Notes: generated by a model from the sequence alone, not told the origin. A stretch of DNA of 64,000 bases from an uncultured Cohaesibacter sp. (GCF_963662805.1 NZ_OY759857.1:1-64000); one strand, 5' to 3'; positions 9,502-17,837 are shown, counted from the first letter of the stretch. Program-made: numbers and translations.

Positions 9502-9523
9502 GCTCTCGTTTTTTAACGAGAGC
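9502..9523 (-). other. Stem-loop directly after the second YeeE/YedE gene
   Basis: GCTCTCGTT and AACGAGAGC form a perfect 9-bp stem with a four-base loop, starting seven bases beyond the stop codon at 9530. It may protect the 3' end or assist termination with the next hairpin. Confidence 0.5.
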
Positions 9524-9529
9524 TTTGTG

Positions 9530-10096
9530 TCAATTGCCTCTGAGTTTCGAGGGCGCGATCGCTGCAATGGCGATAAAAACAATCCCCAGAATGATACCGA
9601 TCACTTCACCGGATATCCCGCCGATCAGGAACGGATAGTCTGTTCCTTCGACCTGTCCGAGCGTTGCGCTGCCACCCGCAATCTTTTCCAGCACACCGGT
9701 CGCCTTGACGCCAGCATAGGCCAACATGTAAGCCGCAGCACCCAGAAGGCCCCCAAGCACGAAGAACAGGGCATCCTTACGACCCGTCGCAGCTGCCGTC
9801 AGGCTGGTGCCCGGGCAATAGCCAGCAATAGCAAAACCGATCCCGAGCAGAATGCCGCCGATGAAGACGCCGACATAGGCGGTCTTGACCGACATGTGTC
9901 CCGGATCCACCAGACCTGTCAAAATGCCAAGGAACATCAACAGTGATGCGGTGCCGATTGCCAGCATGATGGTTTTCAGCAGGTGCAGGTTGCTGAGGTT
10001 GAGCATACGGATGATATAACCCGGATTGGTCGCCCCGACGCGGTCGAGGACAAAGCCGAACAACCCGCCGATGATGATGGCCAGAATGATACTCAT
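9530..10096 (-). CDS. YeeE/YedE family transporter half, second of a pair
   Basis: The 188-residue membrane protein has about five to six hydrophobic helices and the family motif GFAIAGYCPGTS around residues 86-98. The Cys in this motif is the proposed path for thiosulfate or other sulfane sulfur in TsuA-like proteins; short bacterial forms usually act as a pair of halves. Its start codon overlaps the stop of the upstream half by four bases (ATGA), so the two are translationally coupled and probably form a heteromer. Two hairpins follow the gene. The substrate (thiosulfate, sulfite or persulfide sulfur) is inferred from the family. Confidence 0.88.
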   Translation of the reverse strand: MSIILAIIIGGLFGFVLDRVGATNPGYIIRMLNLSNLHLLKTIMLAIGTASLLMFLGILTGLVDPGHMSVKTAYVGVFIGGILLGIGFAIAGYCPGTSLTAAATGRKDALFFVLGGLLGAAAYMLAYAGVKATGVLEKIAGGSATLGQVEGTDYPFLIGGISGEVIGIILGIVFIAIAAIAPSKLRGN

Positions 10097-10659
10097 GACT
10101 GGTTGCCCTTCGGATAGAGTTTGAGGGCAAGCGGGAAGGCGGCAAGGAACACCCCTGCGGTAAAGAGATAGCCCGAGAGAGCGGTCTGCATCATGCCGCT
10201 CATCATGTGGCCGGAGGTGCAGCCGCCCGCAAGACGGGCCCCGAACAGCACCACAAAACCAGCAACAAATGTCCAGAAATAGCGCTTTGCCGGGCTCGAT
10301 CCGATATTTTCACGCCAGACTTCAGGCATGGTGCGCTCATCTTTCGAAACACCACCGCGCAGGAAGCCCGAGAGGGCAGCCCCGCCAATCATCGCGATGA
10401 CGAAGATGAAGCTGTAATTCATCGGTTTGGCTACACTCTTGGCATATTTGCCGCCACTTTTGTTGAGATAGGCATTGGGGCTGGAATAGCCGGATTTGGC
10501 CGTTTCATCGACCACCACAATGTCCGGATTGGCCGCGTCCCACAAAATGCCATCAAGGATGACAAATTGCGTCGACACGCCAATCGGTTTGACCAGCAGG
10601 ACGGCGAGGAAGAAAACCCCGCCGAGCAGTAGTCCGCCCAGTTTCCAGTTCAGAACCAT
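10093..10659 (-). CDS. YeeE/YedE family transporter half, first of a pair
   Basis: This is also 188 residues. It has an N-terminal helix, then an extra hydrophilic stretch of about 65 residues (roughly 35-80) likely outside the membrane, and then helices with the motif LAGGCTSGHMMSG near residues 135-147, the partner form of the sulfur-channel Cys motif. I chose the ATG at 10659 because a GGAGG ribosome site lies just ahead. It leads a two-gene operon with the other half and has a perfect 18-bp palindrome 67 bases upstream, a likely repressor site. Transport of sulfur species is inferred from the family. Confidence 0.85.
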   Translation of the reverse strand: MVLNWKLGGLLLGGVFFLAVLLVKPIGVSTQFVILDGILWDAANPDIVVVDETAKSGYSSPNAYLNKSGGKYAKSVAKPMNYSFIFVIAMIGGAALSGFLRGGVSKDERTMPEVWRENIGSSPAKRYFWTFVAGFVVLFGARLAGGCTSGHMMSGMMQTALSGYLFTAGVFLAAFPLALKLYPKGNQS

Positions 10660-10725
10660 CGAAAACCTCCTTTGTAAGCACTGGCCCATCCCATTCTGAC
10701 GGTGGGTGAGCAATGCTTAATAATA

Positions 10726-10743
10726 AGTATATTCGAATATACT
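10726..10743. promoter_or_regulatory. 18-bp perfect palindrome upstream of the YeeE/YedE operon
   Basis: The sequence AGTATATTC-GAATATACT is fully self-complementary and lies in an AT-rich stretch just ahead of the transporter operon. ArsR-type persulfide sensors (BigR/SqrR) control this kind of gene in other alphaproteobacteria through AT-rich palindromes with ATTC/GAAT halves; that link is inference, since no regulator gene is next to it. Confidence 0.6.
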
Positions 10744-10844
10744 GAAATACAGAACTAAAGGGAAGGCCAGAGAGGGATTTAAGACGGGGTTGCTGTGGAC
10801 GTTGAAAAGGTCAGAGACGAAATTGTTGCAACGTGGGCGAGGGA

Positions 10845-11249
10845 TCAGTCATCTTCACGGATGAGATCATCCATGATGTCATAATAATCGCCCTTGCTGC
10901 CAACGAAGATATGTTTTGCCAGTTTACGGCCTGCCAGCTCATCGATGACACCAGCGGAAATGGCAATTTCGTTTTTCCATTCCGCGTGCCTGTCAGCATG
11001 CCAGAACAGCGACGAGCCGCACTCGGAGCAAAAACCGCGCCGGGCGAACTCGGACGAGATGTACCATTTGACCTTGTCGCTACCCTTGGTGATCTTGAGT
11101 GAGCTGAGCGGCACTGTGATGCTCGGCCAGGCGTGACCGGACCACTGGCGGCACTGTTTGCAGTGGCACATGCTCATCGGTTCGTGACCGGGTTCACATT
11201 CAAACTCAACCGCGCCACACAGGCAGCGCCCTGACAGGAGCTCGCTCAT
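10845..11249 (-). CDS. GFA family zinc protein (glutathione-dependent formaldehyde-activating enzyme-like)
   Basis: The 134-residue product has the compact GFA/CENP-V fold signature: CLCG near residues 9-12, CHCKQCR at 28-34 and CSECGSS near residue 73, which together bind two zinc ions. Most proteins of this group are of unknown function; only a few act on S-hydroxymethylglutathione. The ATG at 11249 fits the family start (MSExxSGRCLCG) better than the upstream in-frame codon. It stands alone between the YeeE/YedE promoter and the carbonic anhydrase gene. Confidence 0.88.
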   Translation of the reverse strand: MSELLSGRCLCGAVEFECEPGHEPMSMCHCKQCRQWSGHAWPSITVPLSSLKITKGSDKVKWYISSEFARRGFCSECGSSLFWHADRHAEWKNEIAISAGVIDELAGRKLAKHIFVGSKGDYYDIMDDLIREDD

Positions 11250-11420
11250 CGCATCGTCCTCATTTCTTGCGTTGCGCGGAACATAGGGGCATTCGCCGCG
11301 CACGTCCAACGCAACTTGAAGATTTTTCCATCAAGCGATTTGATCAATGGACGGCTGCCTTTTGCGGCGACAAAGAAGGGGTTGAGGCCCCTGTCGCAAT
11401 GAGAGTGAGATTGCGGGTTG

Positions 11421-12212
11421 CTACTGGATCGGAGCGAGCAATTCCGGTGCTGTCACGAGCTGGCGGACCCCATGTGAATGCTCTTCCTCGAACACATTGC
11501 CCGCTTCGGCCCAGCGATTGAGCGAGCCGATATCGAGGCGCGCACATTGTGGACGAACGCTCCATGTGACCTGATAGGGAGAACAAGTGCTCTGGGTGAA
11601 GCTTGTCCCCGTCGTCGATCCGGCAAAAACCACAGGCTGTCCAGTTCCCTCCGGCAGGCTTTTGGCCTGGTGAAGACCTTCAAGCATGGTTCCGCCATAG
11701 GCGAAGTCGGCGAAATCGAGCGCTCTTGAATCGTTGACGACGAGGAAGACCTGACTTTCCACGCGCAGCTGCGGATTAGCGCAAGCTTCGCTCGCGCAGG
11801 AACCAAGGCCCTTGCCCGGAGCCACGTCACAGGTCGTGAACACCCAATGGACCTCAATTGTATCCCCCGGTTTCACGCCATGATAGGCCGCGTGGCCGTG
11901 GGTCGGATCCATCAACTCGGTCCGGCTCAGACTGTCACTGTCGTTGCACTTATAGCCACCATGCTCGCCATCGCCGGCAAAGATCGAAAATCCCGGCCCC
12001 TTGTGCTCCGCATTGGTGTGCGTGTGGATGTTGCACAGGTTCATCTTTTCAAAGGAAGGGGCGAGATTGAAGAGGCGGGGGTTGCTCCCCTCCTTCTGCG
12101 AAATGTCGCGCGGTGTCTGTGGTCCGAAGCCCTGACAGATGTCCGCTGCATGCGCAGCACCTGTCGCCAAAGCCATCAGTGCTGCAAATCCGGCTAGAGC
12201 CTGTGTCTTCAT
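11421..12212 (-). CDS. Delta-class carbonic anhydrase, secreted
   Basis: The 263-residue protein begins with a signal peptide (hydrophobic core at residues 6-20, cleavage likely after AHA at 20-22). The mature part carries CQGFGPQTPRDI followed by NLCNIHTHTNAEHKG at residues 58-72, with His63, His65 and His70 in the positions of the zinc ligands described for delta-class carbonic anhydrases known first from diatoms. Six or more Cys residues suggest periplasmic disulfides. It would hydrate CO2 in the periplasm. A strong GGGAGGGG ribosome site precedes the ATG. The assignment rests on motif memory, so activity is not proven. Confidence 0.75.
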   Translation of the reverse strand: MKTQALAGFAALMALATGAAHAADICQGFGPQTPRDISQKEGSNPRLFNLAPSFEKMNLCNIHTHTNAEHKGPGFSIFAGDGEHGGYKCNDSDSLSRTELMDPTHGHAAYHGVKPGDTIEVHWVFTTCDVAPGKGLGSCASEACANPQLRVESQVFLVVNDSRALDFADFAYGGTMLEGLHQAKSLPEGTGQPVVFAGSTTGTSFTQSTCSPYQVTWSVRPQCARLDIGSLNRWAEAGNVFEEEHSHGVRQLVTAPELLAPIQ

Positions 12213-12439
12213 GTTTCCCCTCCCAGAGTACGGATGTCACTGCATCCATCATGTTGATCAAGCTTAGAGAAATCATGTAGCACGAATGCGAAACGAAGGG
12301 AATTTCTGGGCGAGTGCGACCAATTCGCCGATCTTGCGAATGCAGTGCCCCGAATGGGGAGACCCCATTCGGGATAGTGTCGCTTCGATCCCTTTCGGTA
12401 TGCCGGAAAGCACCTTGAGAGGTGCCGAACAGAAGGGCG
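12213..12439. other. Intergenic region between two minus-strand genes
   Basis: It contains a hairpin-like repeat CCCCGAATGGGGAGACCCCATTC (written in two parts: CCCCGAATGGGG at about 12350 and CCCCATTCGGG at about 12362), which could end transcription of the acidic-protein gene upstream. No gene is seen. Confidence 0.4.
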
Positions 12440-13009
12440 TCAAGCGGTGTAGCTGAACAGCAGAGAGGCTTCACTCGTCACATTGCCTGCTGCACTGTAG
12501 CCGGTCGCATTCTGTTCCTGCAGCTGTTGCAGGAACGTCGAGAGGACATCGGTGACACTCGAAACGCTGTCGTCCTCTTCTTCGTCCTCTTCGCTGCCGC
12601 TGCCTCCTGCCGGAGGTGGGCCACCGGCACCACCCGGCCCGCCGGCAGGCGGTGGTGGTGGGGCGCCTGCGTCAGTCGCTTCTGTCGAGCTTCCCAACTC
12701 GTCGAAGAGCGCCGACAGTTGGTCCGCCTGCTCTTGTGTGAGCGAGCCGGATTCCACCTGTTCGCTGATCAGGCTGTCGATCTTGGCGTCGACCTCTTCC
12801 TTGCTCGGAGGTTCGGAAGCAAAGTCTGCCAGCGGAAAACCCATCCCGCTGCTGATGTCTTGAAGGGCACCCGAGAGTGCATCCTGATCCTCGGTCGAGA
12901 TTTCTCCGCTGTCGGTCAGGCTTTGCAATTCGTTACTGATCTGTACTTGAGGGGACAGACGTTGACTCATTGCATAGGGAATATTGTCAGGACTGGCAAT
13001 CACTGTCAT
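12440..13009 (-). CDS. Acidic Pro/Gly-rich protein of unknown function
   Basis: This encodes 189 residues with three parts: a hydrophilic N-terminal half containing two similar helical stretches (LTDSGEISTEDQDALS near residue 30 and VESGSLTQEQADQLSAL near residue 87), a low-complexity linker rich in Pro, Gly and Ala (about 110-138) followed by an acidic run of Glu and Asp, and a C-terminal helix with QLQEQNATGYSAAG. There is no signal peptide. The internal similarity recalls a duplicated two-helix unit. The ATG at 13009 follows AAAGGAT. It is divergent from a two-component system, which might control it. I recognise no family. Confidence 0.7.
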   Translation of the reverse strand: MTVIASPDNIPYAMSQRLSPQVQISNELQSLTDSGEISTEDQDALSGALQDISSGMGFPLADFASEPPSKEEVDAKIDSLISEQVESGSLTQEQADQLSALFDELGSSTEATDAGAPPPPPAGGPGGAGGPPPAGGSGSEEDEEEDDSVSSVTDVLSTFLQQLQEQNATGYSAAGNVTSEASLLFSYTA

Positions 13010-13271
13010 TTTAGACCATCCTTTACAGAACGTTTCGGCACGTCCGACTCGTTCTGTTGCACGCATTCGCTTGTTTGCAATTTCACGATGAGAGCGATTG
13101 GTTAACGCAAGTTTACTGTTTATTTTCTAAATGTTTCTGAGATTGGCTGGTTCAAATTTGGAAATGTGTAGAAACAAAAAAGGCAAAAAACCACGCATTC
13201 ACTCTATAAAAAGCTGAGAAGAAACAGACATAACTTTTGCTTTTTAACTTGCTCTGGACGAAGAATGAGCC

Positions 13272-13997
13272 ATGCAGAATGATACGCACATACTGGTCAT
13301 CGAAGATGATAACGAGATTCAGACGCTCATCGCAGGTCTGCTCGAGCGCAATGGTTGGTCGGTTTCGCTAGCTTCCAACAGCCGCGAAGCGGACGCCTTG
13401 ATGTCTCGCAGTCGGGTCGACCTGATTCTTTTGGACGTGATGTTGCCCGGAGAAGATGGCCTGAGCATCTGCGCGCGCCTGCGTGCCATCTCGACCCTCC
13501 CCATCTTGTTTCTTTCCGCCAAGGGAGAGGACATCGACCGAGTCGTCGGTCTGGAGATGGGGGCAGACGACTATATGACCAAGCCCTTCAATCCTCGTGA
13601 ATTGGAAGCGCGGATCAAGGCGCTGTTGCGCCGTAGTCGCATGGCGGTTCAGGAAAGCTGGGTCAAGGCGCCCATTCTCTATTTCGGGGGCAAATGGCAG
13701 CTGGACATGCGCAAGCGCGAATTGTCCGACTATGATGGGGTGCTGATTTCGCTCACCCCGGCCGAGTTCGACCTGCTGCGGGTCTTCTGCGAACGCCCCG
13801 GTCTCACGCTCAGTCGCGAACAGCTGATCGAGCTGACCCATGGGCGCAATTCGAACGCCACGGATCGTAGCATCGATATCCTGATTTCACGTCTGCGCCG
13901 TAAGCTCGAGCGGGGCGATGGTCAGCAGAAGCTGATCCATACCGTGCGCTCCGGGGGCTACGAATTCATCGCCGAGGTCAGCGAGACCAGAGCATGA
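13272..13997 (+). CDS. OmpR family response regulator
   Basis: The 241-residue regulator has a receiver domain with acidic pocket Glu11/Asp12/Asp13, phospho-acceptor Asp55 (in LLDVMLPG), Ser/Thr in LFLSAKG and Lys in MTKPFNPRE near residue 104. The C-terminal winged helix shows SLTPAEFDLLRVF, RSIDILISRLRRKLE and HTVRSGGYEF, as in OmpR/PhoB. Its stop overlaps the start of the sensor kinase by four bases, so both are one operon. It resembles the OmpR type of alphaproteobacteria. Targets are unknown; the divergent acidic protein is one candidate. Confidence 0.95.
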   Translation: MQNDTHILVIEDDNEIQTLIAGLLERNGWSVSLASNSREADALMSRSRVDLILLDVMLPGEDGLSICARLRAISTLPILFLSAKGEDIDRVVGLEMGADDYMTKPFNPRELEARIKALLRRSRMAVQESWVKAPILYFGGKWQLDMRKRELSDYDGVLISLTPAEFDLLRVFCERPGLTLSREQLIELTHGRNSNATDRSIDILISRLRRKLERGDGQQKLIHTVRSGGYEFIAEVSETRA

Positions 13998-15370
13998 AGC
14001 TAACGGGGCGGCGCTGGTTTCTGGTCTTCAATTCCATTGCTAGTCAATTGTTGCTCCTGCTCGTGGTCGCCTTGATCCTGTTGCTGGGGGGCTTCTATCT
14101 GGCCGTCAGTCTGGCAACCAAGAATCGAGTCGCGCCACCCGTGATGATGTTTGCCGAGCGGCAACTCATGATCGGGCAAATGCTGGCGCTGCATGAGCGC
14201 GACGAGCGCCAAAGCCACCTCAACGGATTGCTGAACTATCACCCGAACACGACCTTCACGCTTGAGCCAGAGAGCTTTGTCCTGCCCAAGGCTCTGGTCT
14301 GGGACTATTGGAACTATTTGGATGCGCAGTCGGTTGATGATCAGTTTTCGCAGCATCTGCCTTTTCGGGTTGGCTCGCTTCCTTTCGCATTGGAGCTGGA
14401 GGAACAGGGAGACAACCAGATTCTCGCCACCATGCACATGCGGATGCCCGACGATCAAGTTTTCACGGCCAGAAGCCAGCTGCGGCTTGATCCGCCACCT
14501 AACCTGACTGTGACATTGGTGCTGGTCTTCGTCATCATCAGCATGGCTCTGCTGCTGGTCTGGGCCATTGTCTTCCTTATTCGCCCGATCCGGCGCATTG
14601 CAGCGGTGACAGACCGGATCGCGCGGGATGGGTCGGAACCCTTGCCCGTCGATGCAGGTGGCCCGACTGAACTGCGACTCGTGTCTCAAGCACTGAGCAA
14701 GATGCAGCATCGCATTCAGCATCTGCTCGAGGATCGCACGCGCATGTTGGCGGCCGTGGGCCATGATCTGCGCACTCCGGTCACTCGGTTGCGTCTGAGG
14801 GCCGATACGGTCGGGCCCGATGAAGTCAAGGACGGCCTACTGCGCGATATCGCGATGATGGATGGCTTGCTGTCCCGTCTGATGAGCTATTTCCAGAGCG
14901 GCTCCCACCACGAGGAAAAGACCACGCTGGAGTTCTGCAGCCTCGTCGAAACGCTGGTCAGCGAATGGGAAGATGCGGGTCATGACGTGACGTTGGGCCC
15001 TTGTGAAACCGTGACCATGCGTGCGCGGCTCAACGAATTGATGCGCATGATCGACAATCTCATCGACAATGCCATCAAATACGGTGGCAGTTGTCAGGTA
15101 TCCCTGTTTGTTGACGACGAGACGGCTCGACTGGAGGTCGTCGATCACGGTCCGGGCATCCCCGAAGAGGATAGGCTGTTGCTGCTGGAGCCCTTCACGC
15201 GAGGCGAGAAAGCCCGAACCATGGACAACAAGTCGGGCTTCGGTCTGGGGCTGGCAATCGCCGTCAAAGCGGCGGAAAGCCACGATGCCACGCTTGAACT
15301 CATAGAGACGCCCGGCGGCGGGCTCACGGTTCACGTCACCTTCCCCTTGGGTCGGCAGGCAAGTGCCTGA
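13994..15370 (+). CDS. Sensor histidine kinase, EnvZ-like
   Basis: The 458-residue kinase has two membrane helices (about residues 12-36 and 174-198) around a periplasmic sensor region of about 135 residues, then a HAMP linker beginning IRPIRRIA, a dimerisation domain with phospho-acceptor His257 in AVGHDLRTPVTRL, and an ATPase domain with NLIDNAIKYGG, DHGPGIPEED and GFGLGLAIA boxes. This is the EnvZ/RstB-type layout. It overlaps the regulator gene by four bases. The sensor part does not resemble a domain that I can name. Confidence 0.94.
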   Translation: MKLTGRRWFLVFNSIASQLLLLLVVALILLLGGFYLAVSLATKNRVAPPVMMFAERQLMIGQMLALHERDERQSHLNGLLNYHPNTTFTLEPESFVLPKALVWDYWNYLDAQSVDDQFSQHLPFRVGSLPFALELEEQGDNQILATMHMRMPDDQVFTARSQLRLDPPPNLTVTLVLVFVIISMALLLVWAIVFLIRPIRRIAAVTDRIARDGSEPLPVDAGGPTELRLVSQALSKMQHRIQHLLEDRTRMLAAVGHDLRTPVTRLRLRADTVGPDEVKDGLLRDIAMMDGLLSRLMSYFQSGSHHEEKTTLEFCSLVETLVSEWEDAGHDVTLGPCETVTMRARLNELMRMIDNLIDNAIKYGGSCQVSLFVDDETARLEVVDHGPGIPEEDRLLLLEPFTRGEKARTMDNKSGFGLGLAIAVKAAESHDATLELIETPGGGLTVHVTFPLGRQASA

Positions 15371-15373
15371 TAC

Positions 15374-15841
15374 CTAGACCTCGAGTTTGCTGGTGTGCTT
15401 AACTGCTCTGAGCGTGAGGGTCGAATTGACCCTCACCACACCGGGAAGATTGGTCAGGATGTCGTGGTGGATGCGCTCCAAATCCTCAGCATTGCGATAG
15501 ATGACCCGGAGCAGATAGTCATACTGCCCTGCCAAGAGGTAGCAATCCTGAATTTCGTTGATGGTCTTCACTGCTCTTTCGAAGCGGGCGAGCGACTCGC
15601 GCCCCTGTCCATCGAGGGTGACAAAGACGAAGGCCGCGCCGGACATGCCGCAGGCCTTCAGGTTCAGCTGCATGTGGAACCCCGAGATCAGGCCGCTCTC
15701 TTCGAGCTGGCGTACGCGTCTGAGGCAGGCCGAGGGGGACAGATTGACTTTGTCGGCCAGCTCAGCGTTGCTCAGCCGCCCGTTGTCCTGAAGCAGATTC
15801 AGGATCTGTCGGTCCCTTTTGTCGAGATCTTTGAGATTCAA
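15374..15841 (-). CDS. Lrp/AsnC family transcriptional regulator
   Basis: The 155-residue protein has an N-terminal helix-turn-helix (LSNAELADKVNLSPSACLRR near residues 23-42) and the C-terminal RAM ligand domain (AGQYDYLLRV near residue 104). It starts with TTG at 15841, supported by an excellent AGGAGGTG site eight bases ahead; no ATG fits. It is divergent from ald, and Lrp-type proteins in this place (AldR, AlaR) activate ald in response to alanine. A 9-bp inverted repeat covering its own ribosome site may be its operator. It ends three bases after the convergent kinase gene. Confidence 0.92.
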   Translation of the reverse strand: MNLKDLDKRDRQILNLLQDNGRLSNAELADKVNLSPSACLRRVRQLEESGLISGFHMQLNLKACGMSGAAFVFVTLDGQGRESLARFERAVKTINEIQDCYLLAGQYDYLLRVIYRNAEDLERIHHDILTNLPGVVRVNSTLTLRAVKHTSKLEV

Positions 15842-15878
15842 TAAAATTCACCTCCTGAGACGATTATTCGAATTTTAT
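15841..15878. promoter_or_regulatory. Inverted repeat in the lrp-ald divergent region, probable Lrp site
   Basis: ATAAAATTC at 15841-15849 and GAATTTTAT at 15870-15878 are perfect complements with centres 29 bases apart, about three helical turns. Binding of an Lrp dimer pair would cover the regulator's start, suggesting autoregulation. The role is inferred. Confidence 0.5.
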
Positions 15879-16089
15879 GCGAAAAAGGGCCGTGGGTTCA
15901 AGCGTCTTTCGCGACACATTGCGCGAATTTTGCGTCATTATTGAAACATCATTCAACGGCTCAAAGCACTCGCCACCCGGTGACCGGAATTGCCCGGCTC
16001 CCAAATCCCAGATCCTTATATTGACGGAAATGGACCGGGACCAACAGAAGTGCAACAGCCCTGCAATTGCCCCAGAAGGAAGTCATTCA

Positions 16090-17208
16090 ATGCTTATCGG
16101 ATGCCCCAAAGAGATCAAAGACCACGAAGATCGCGTAGGCCTCGTTCCCGCCTCTGTTGAAGAGCTGGTCGCCCATGGCCACACCGTCATGATCGAAACC
16201 AATGCCGGCGCTGGCATCGGTTGCTCTGACGAAGACTATGCTGCCGCAGGCGCAACCATCGTTTCTAATCCGGACGAAATCTTCGCCAAGGCCGAAATGG
16301 TCGTGAAGGTGAAAGAACCGCAGGCTGTTGAACGCGCCAAACTGCGCGAAGGTCAGATCCTCTACACCTACCTGCATCTGGCTCCGGATCCGGCACAGAC
16401 CGCTGATCTCATCAAATCCGGCGCAACCTGCATCGCCTACGAAACCGTGACCTCTCCGACCGGCACACTGCCGCTGCTCTTCCCGATGTCCGAAGTTGCC
16501 GGTCGTCTGGCTCCGCAGGTCGGCGCTCAGGCTCTCGAAAACAACGGTGGCGGCATGGGCATCCTGCTCGGTGGCGTTCCTGGTGTTGATCCGGCAGAAG
16601 TCGTCATCATCGGCGCTGGCGTTTCTGGCACCAACGCAGCCCGCATCGCTCTTGGCATGGGCGCATCGGTCACCATGATCGATCGCAATGTCAACGCCCT
16701 GCGTGCAGCCGTTGATCGCTTTGGCACCGCCATCAAGACCGTCTATTCCAACAAGGGCAACATTGCCGCCGCAGTGGCCAATGCCGACCTTGTTATCGGC
16801 ACGGTTCTGATCCCGGGTGCTGAAACCCCGAAACTGGTCACCGCCGAAATGATCAAATCCATGCGCGACGGTTCTGTCGTTGTCGACGTGGCCATCGATC
16901 AGGGCGGCTGCTTCGAAACCTCCAAGGCAACCACGCACTCCGATCCGACCTATGTTGTCGACGGTGTGGTTCACTACTGCGTGGCCAACATGCCGGGCTG
17001 CGTTGCCCGCACCTCGACCTTCGCGCTGAACAACGCCACCCTGCCGTTCGCTCTAGCTCTTGCCGATAAAGGCTGGGAACAGGCTCTGAAGGACGACGTG
17101 CATCTGCGCAACGGCCTGAACGTTCACGCTGGCAAGGTAACTTACGAAGCCGTCGCGTCGGCCCTCGGTTACGAGTATGTGTCTGCAGAAAGCATTCTGG
17201 GTCTTTAG
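16090..17208 (+). CDS. ald: Alanine dehydrogenase
   Basis: Ald converts L-alanine to pyruvate and ammonia with NAD in the cytoplasm. The 372-residue protein matches the family length. It opens with IGCPKEIKDHEDRVGLVP, holds the catalytic Lys75 (VKVKEP) and His96 (YLHLAPD), and has the NAD fold VVIIGAGVSGTNAARIALG near residues 175-193. An AGAAGGAAG ribosome site precedes the ATG at 16090. The divergent Lrp-type gene is its probable regulator. A perfect terminator follows the gene. Confidence 0.97.
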   Translation: MLIGCPKEIKDHEDRVGLVPASVEELVAHGHTVMIETNAGAGIGCSDEDYAAAGATIVSNPDEIFAKAEMVVKVKEPQAVERAKLREGQILYTYLHLAPDPAQTADLIKSGATCIAYETVTSPTGTLPLLFPMSEVAGRLAPQVGAQALENNGGGMGILLGGVPGVDPAEVVIIGAGVSGTNAARIALGMGASVTMIDRNVNALRAAVDRFGTAIKTVYSNKGNIAAAVANADLVIGTVLIPGAETPKLVTAEMIKSMRDGSVVVDVAIDQGGCFETSKATTHSDPTYVVDGVVHYCVANMPGCVARTSTFALNNATLPFALALADKGWEQALKDDVHLRNGLNVHAGKVTYEAVASALGYEYVSAESILGL

Positions 17209-17266
17209 CTTTTCCCCCCAACAAGCGGCGGGTCGGCACTTTCCCGCCAAGACCTGGAATTAAGAG

Positions 17267-17297
17267 AGAGCCCGGTGTCCCCACACCGGGCTCTTTC
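17267..17297 (+). terminator. Rho-independent terminator after ald
   Basis: AGAGCCCGGTGT and ACACCGGGCTCT form a perfect 12-bp stem with a CCCC loop, followed by a short T-run. Confidence 0.9.
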
Positions 17298-17445
17298 ATT
17301 TGTATGGTCGCCGCACAATCGCTGCACTGGGACATTCTTCCTACTACACCTGTCTCTCTACTAGCCGATTTCCAAACATTCTAAGCTCTTGCCACAGTTG
17401 AGTTTTCCTGCCTGATGAACAGGGTGGGAGAGGGTGACTAGTCGT

Positions 17446-17469
17446 GCGAATCCGAACCTTCGGATTCGC
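17446..17469 (+). promoter_or_regulatory. Perfect 11-bp hairpin in the leader of a small secreted protein
   Basis: GCGAATCCGAA and TTCGGATTCGC flank a two-base centre and end 26 bases ahead of the start codon at 17496. It might be an operator or an RNA hairpin in the 5' leader; no T-run follows, so it is not a normal terminator. Confidence 0.55.
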
Positions 17470-17495
17470 AAAAGTGTGACTAAGAGGAGAGACAG

Positions 17496-17837
17496 ATGAA
17501 GTTTACGCCAATGGCAATTGCCGCCGGAGCTGCCCTGTTTGCGGGCATGCTGATGACAGATGCGAATGCTGGTCAGCAGAATTGTGATTGCTATATGGAT
17601 GGCTATGCCGCGGGGGCGATGGCCAACAGACCCGGAGCCGGGCCCGTGCCCAAACGCTGTCTGATACAGGGCGTCACACAAGTCCCGCGCCAGAGCACAT
17701 GGTCCTACTCGTTGGGCTACAGCTACGGCATCAACCTAGAAAGCCGTGTGTTTGCAAAGACTCGCGCCAACAATCGCAAGTGGACGAGTGACCGCGCAGC
17801 CGAGCATCAACGCTTCAAGCGGCTCATGTGCTATTGA
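17496..17837 (+). CDS. Small secreted Cys-containing protein of unknown function
   Basis: The 113-residue protein has a signal peptide (core around residues 7-19, cleavage likely after ANA near 25). The mature part of about 88 residues begins with a cysteine pair in NCDCYMDGYAAGAMA, and two further Cys lie in KRCLIQG and at the end (LMCY), giving possible two disulfides. Tyr and Gly residues are frequent. AGGAGAG precedes the ATG. A strong hairpin lies in the leader. It is a single gene; I recognise no family. Confidence 0.78.
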   Translation: MKFTPMAIAAGAALFAGMLMTDANAGQQNCDCYMDGYAAGAMANRPGAGPVPKRCLIQGVTQVPRQSTWSYSLGYSYGINLESRVFAKTRANNRKWTSDRAAEHQRFKRLMCY

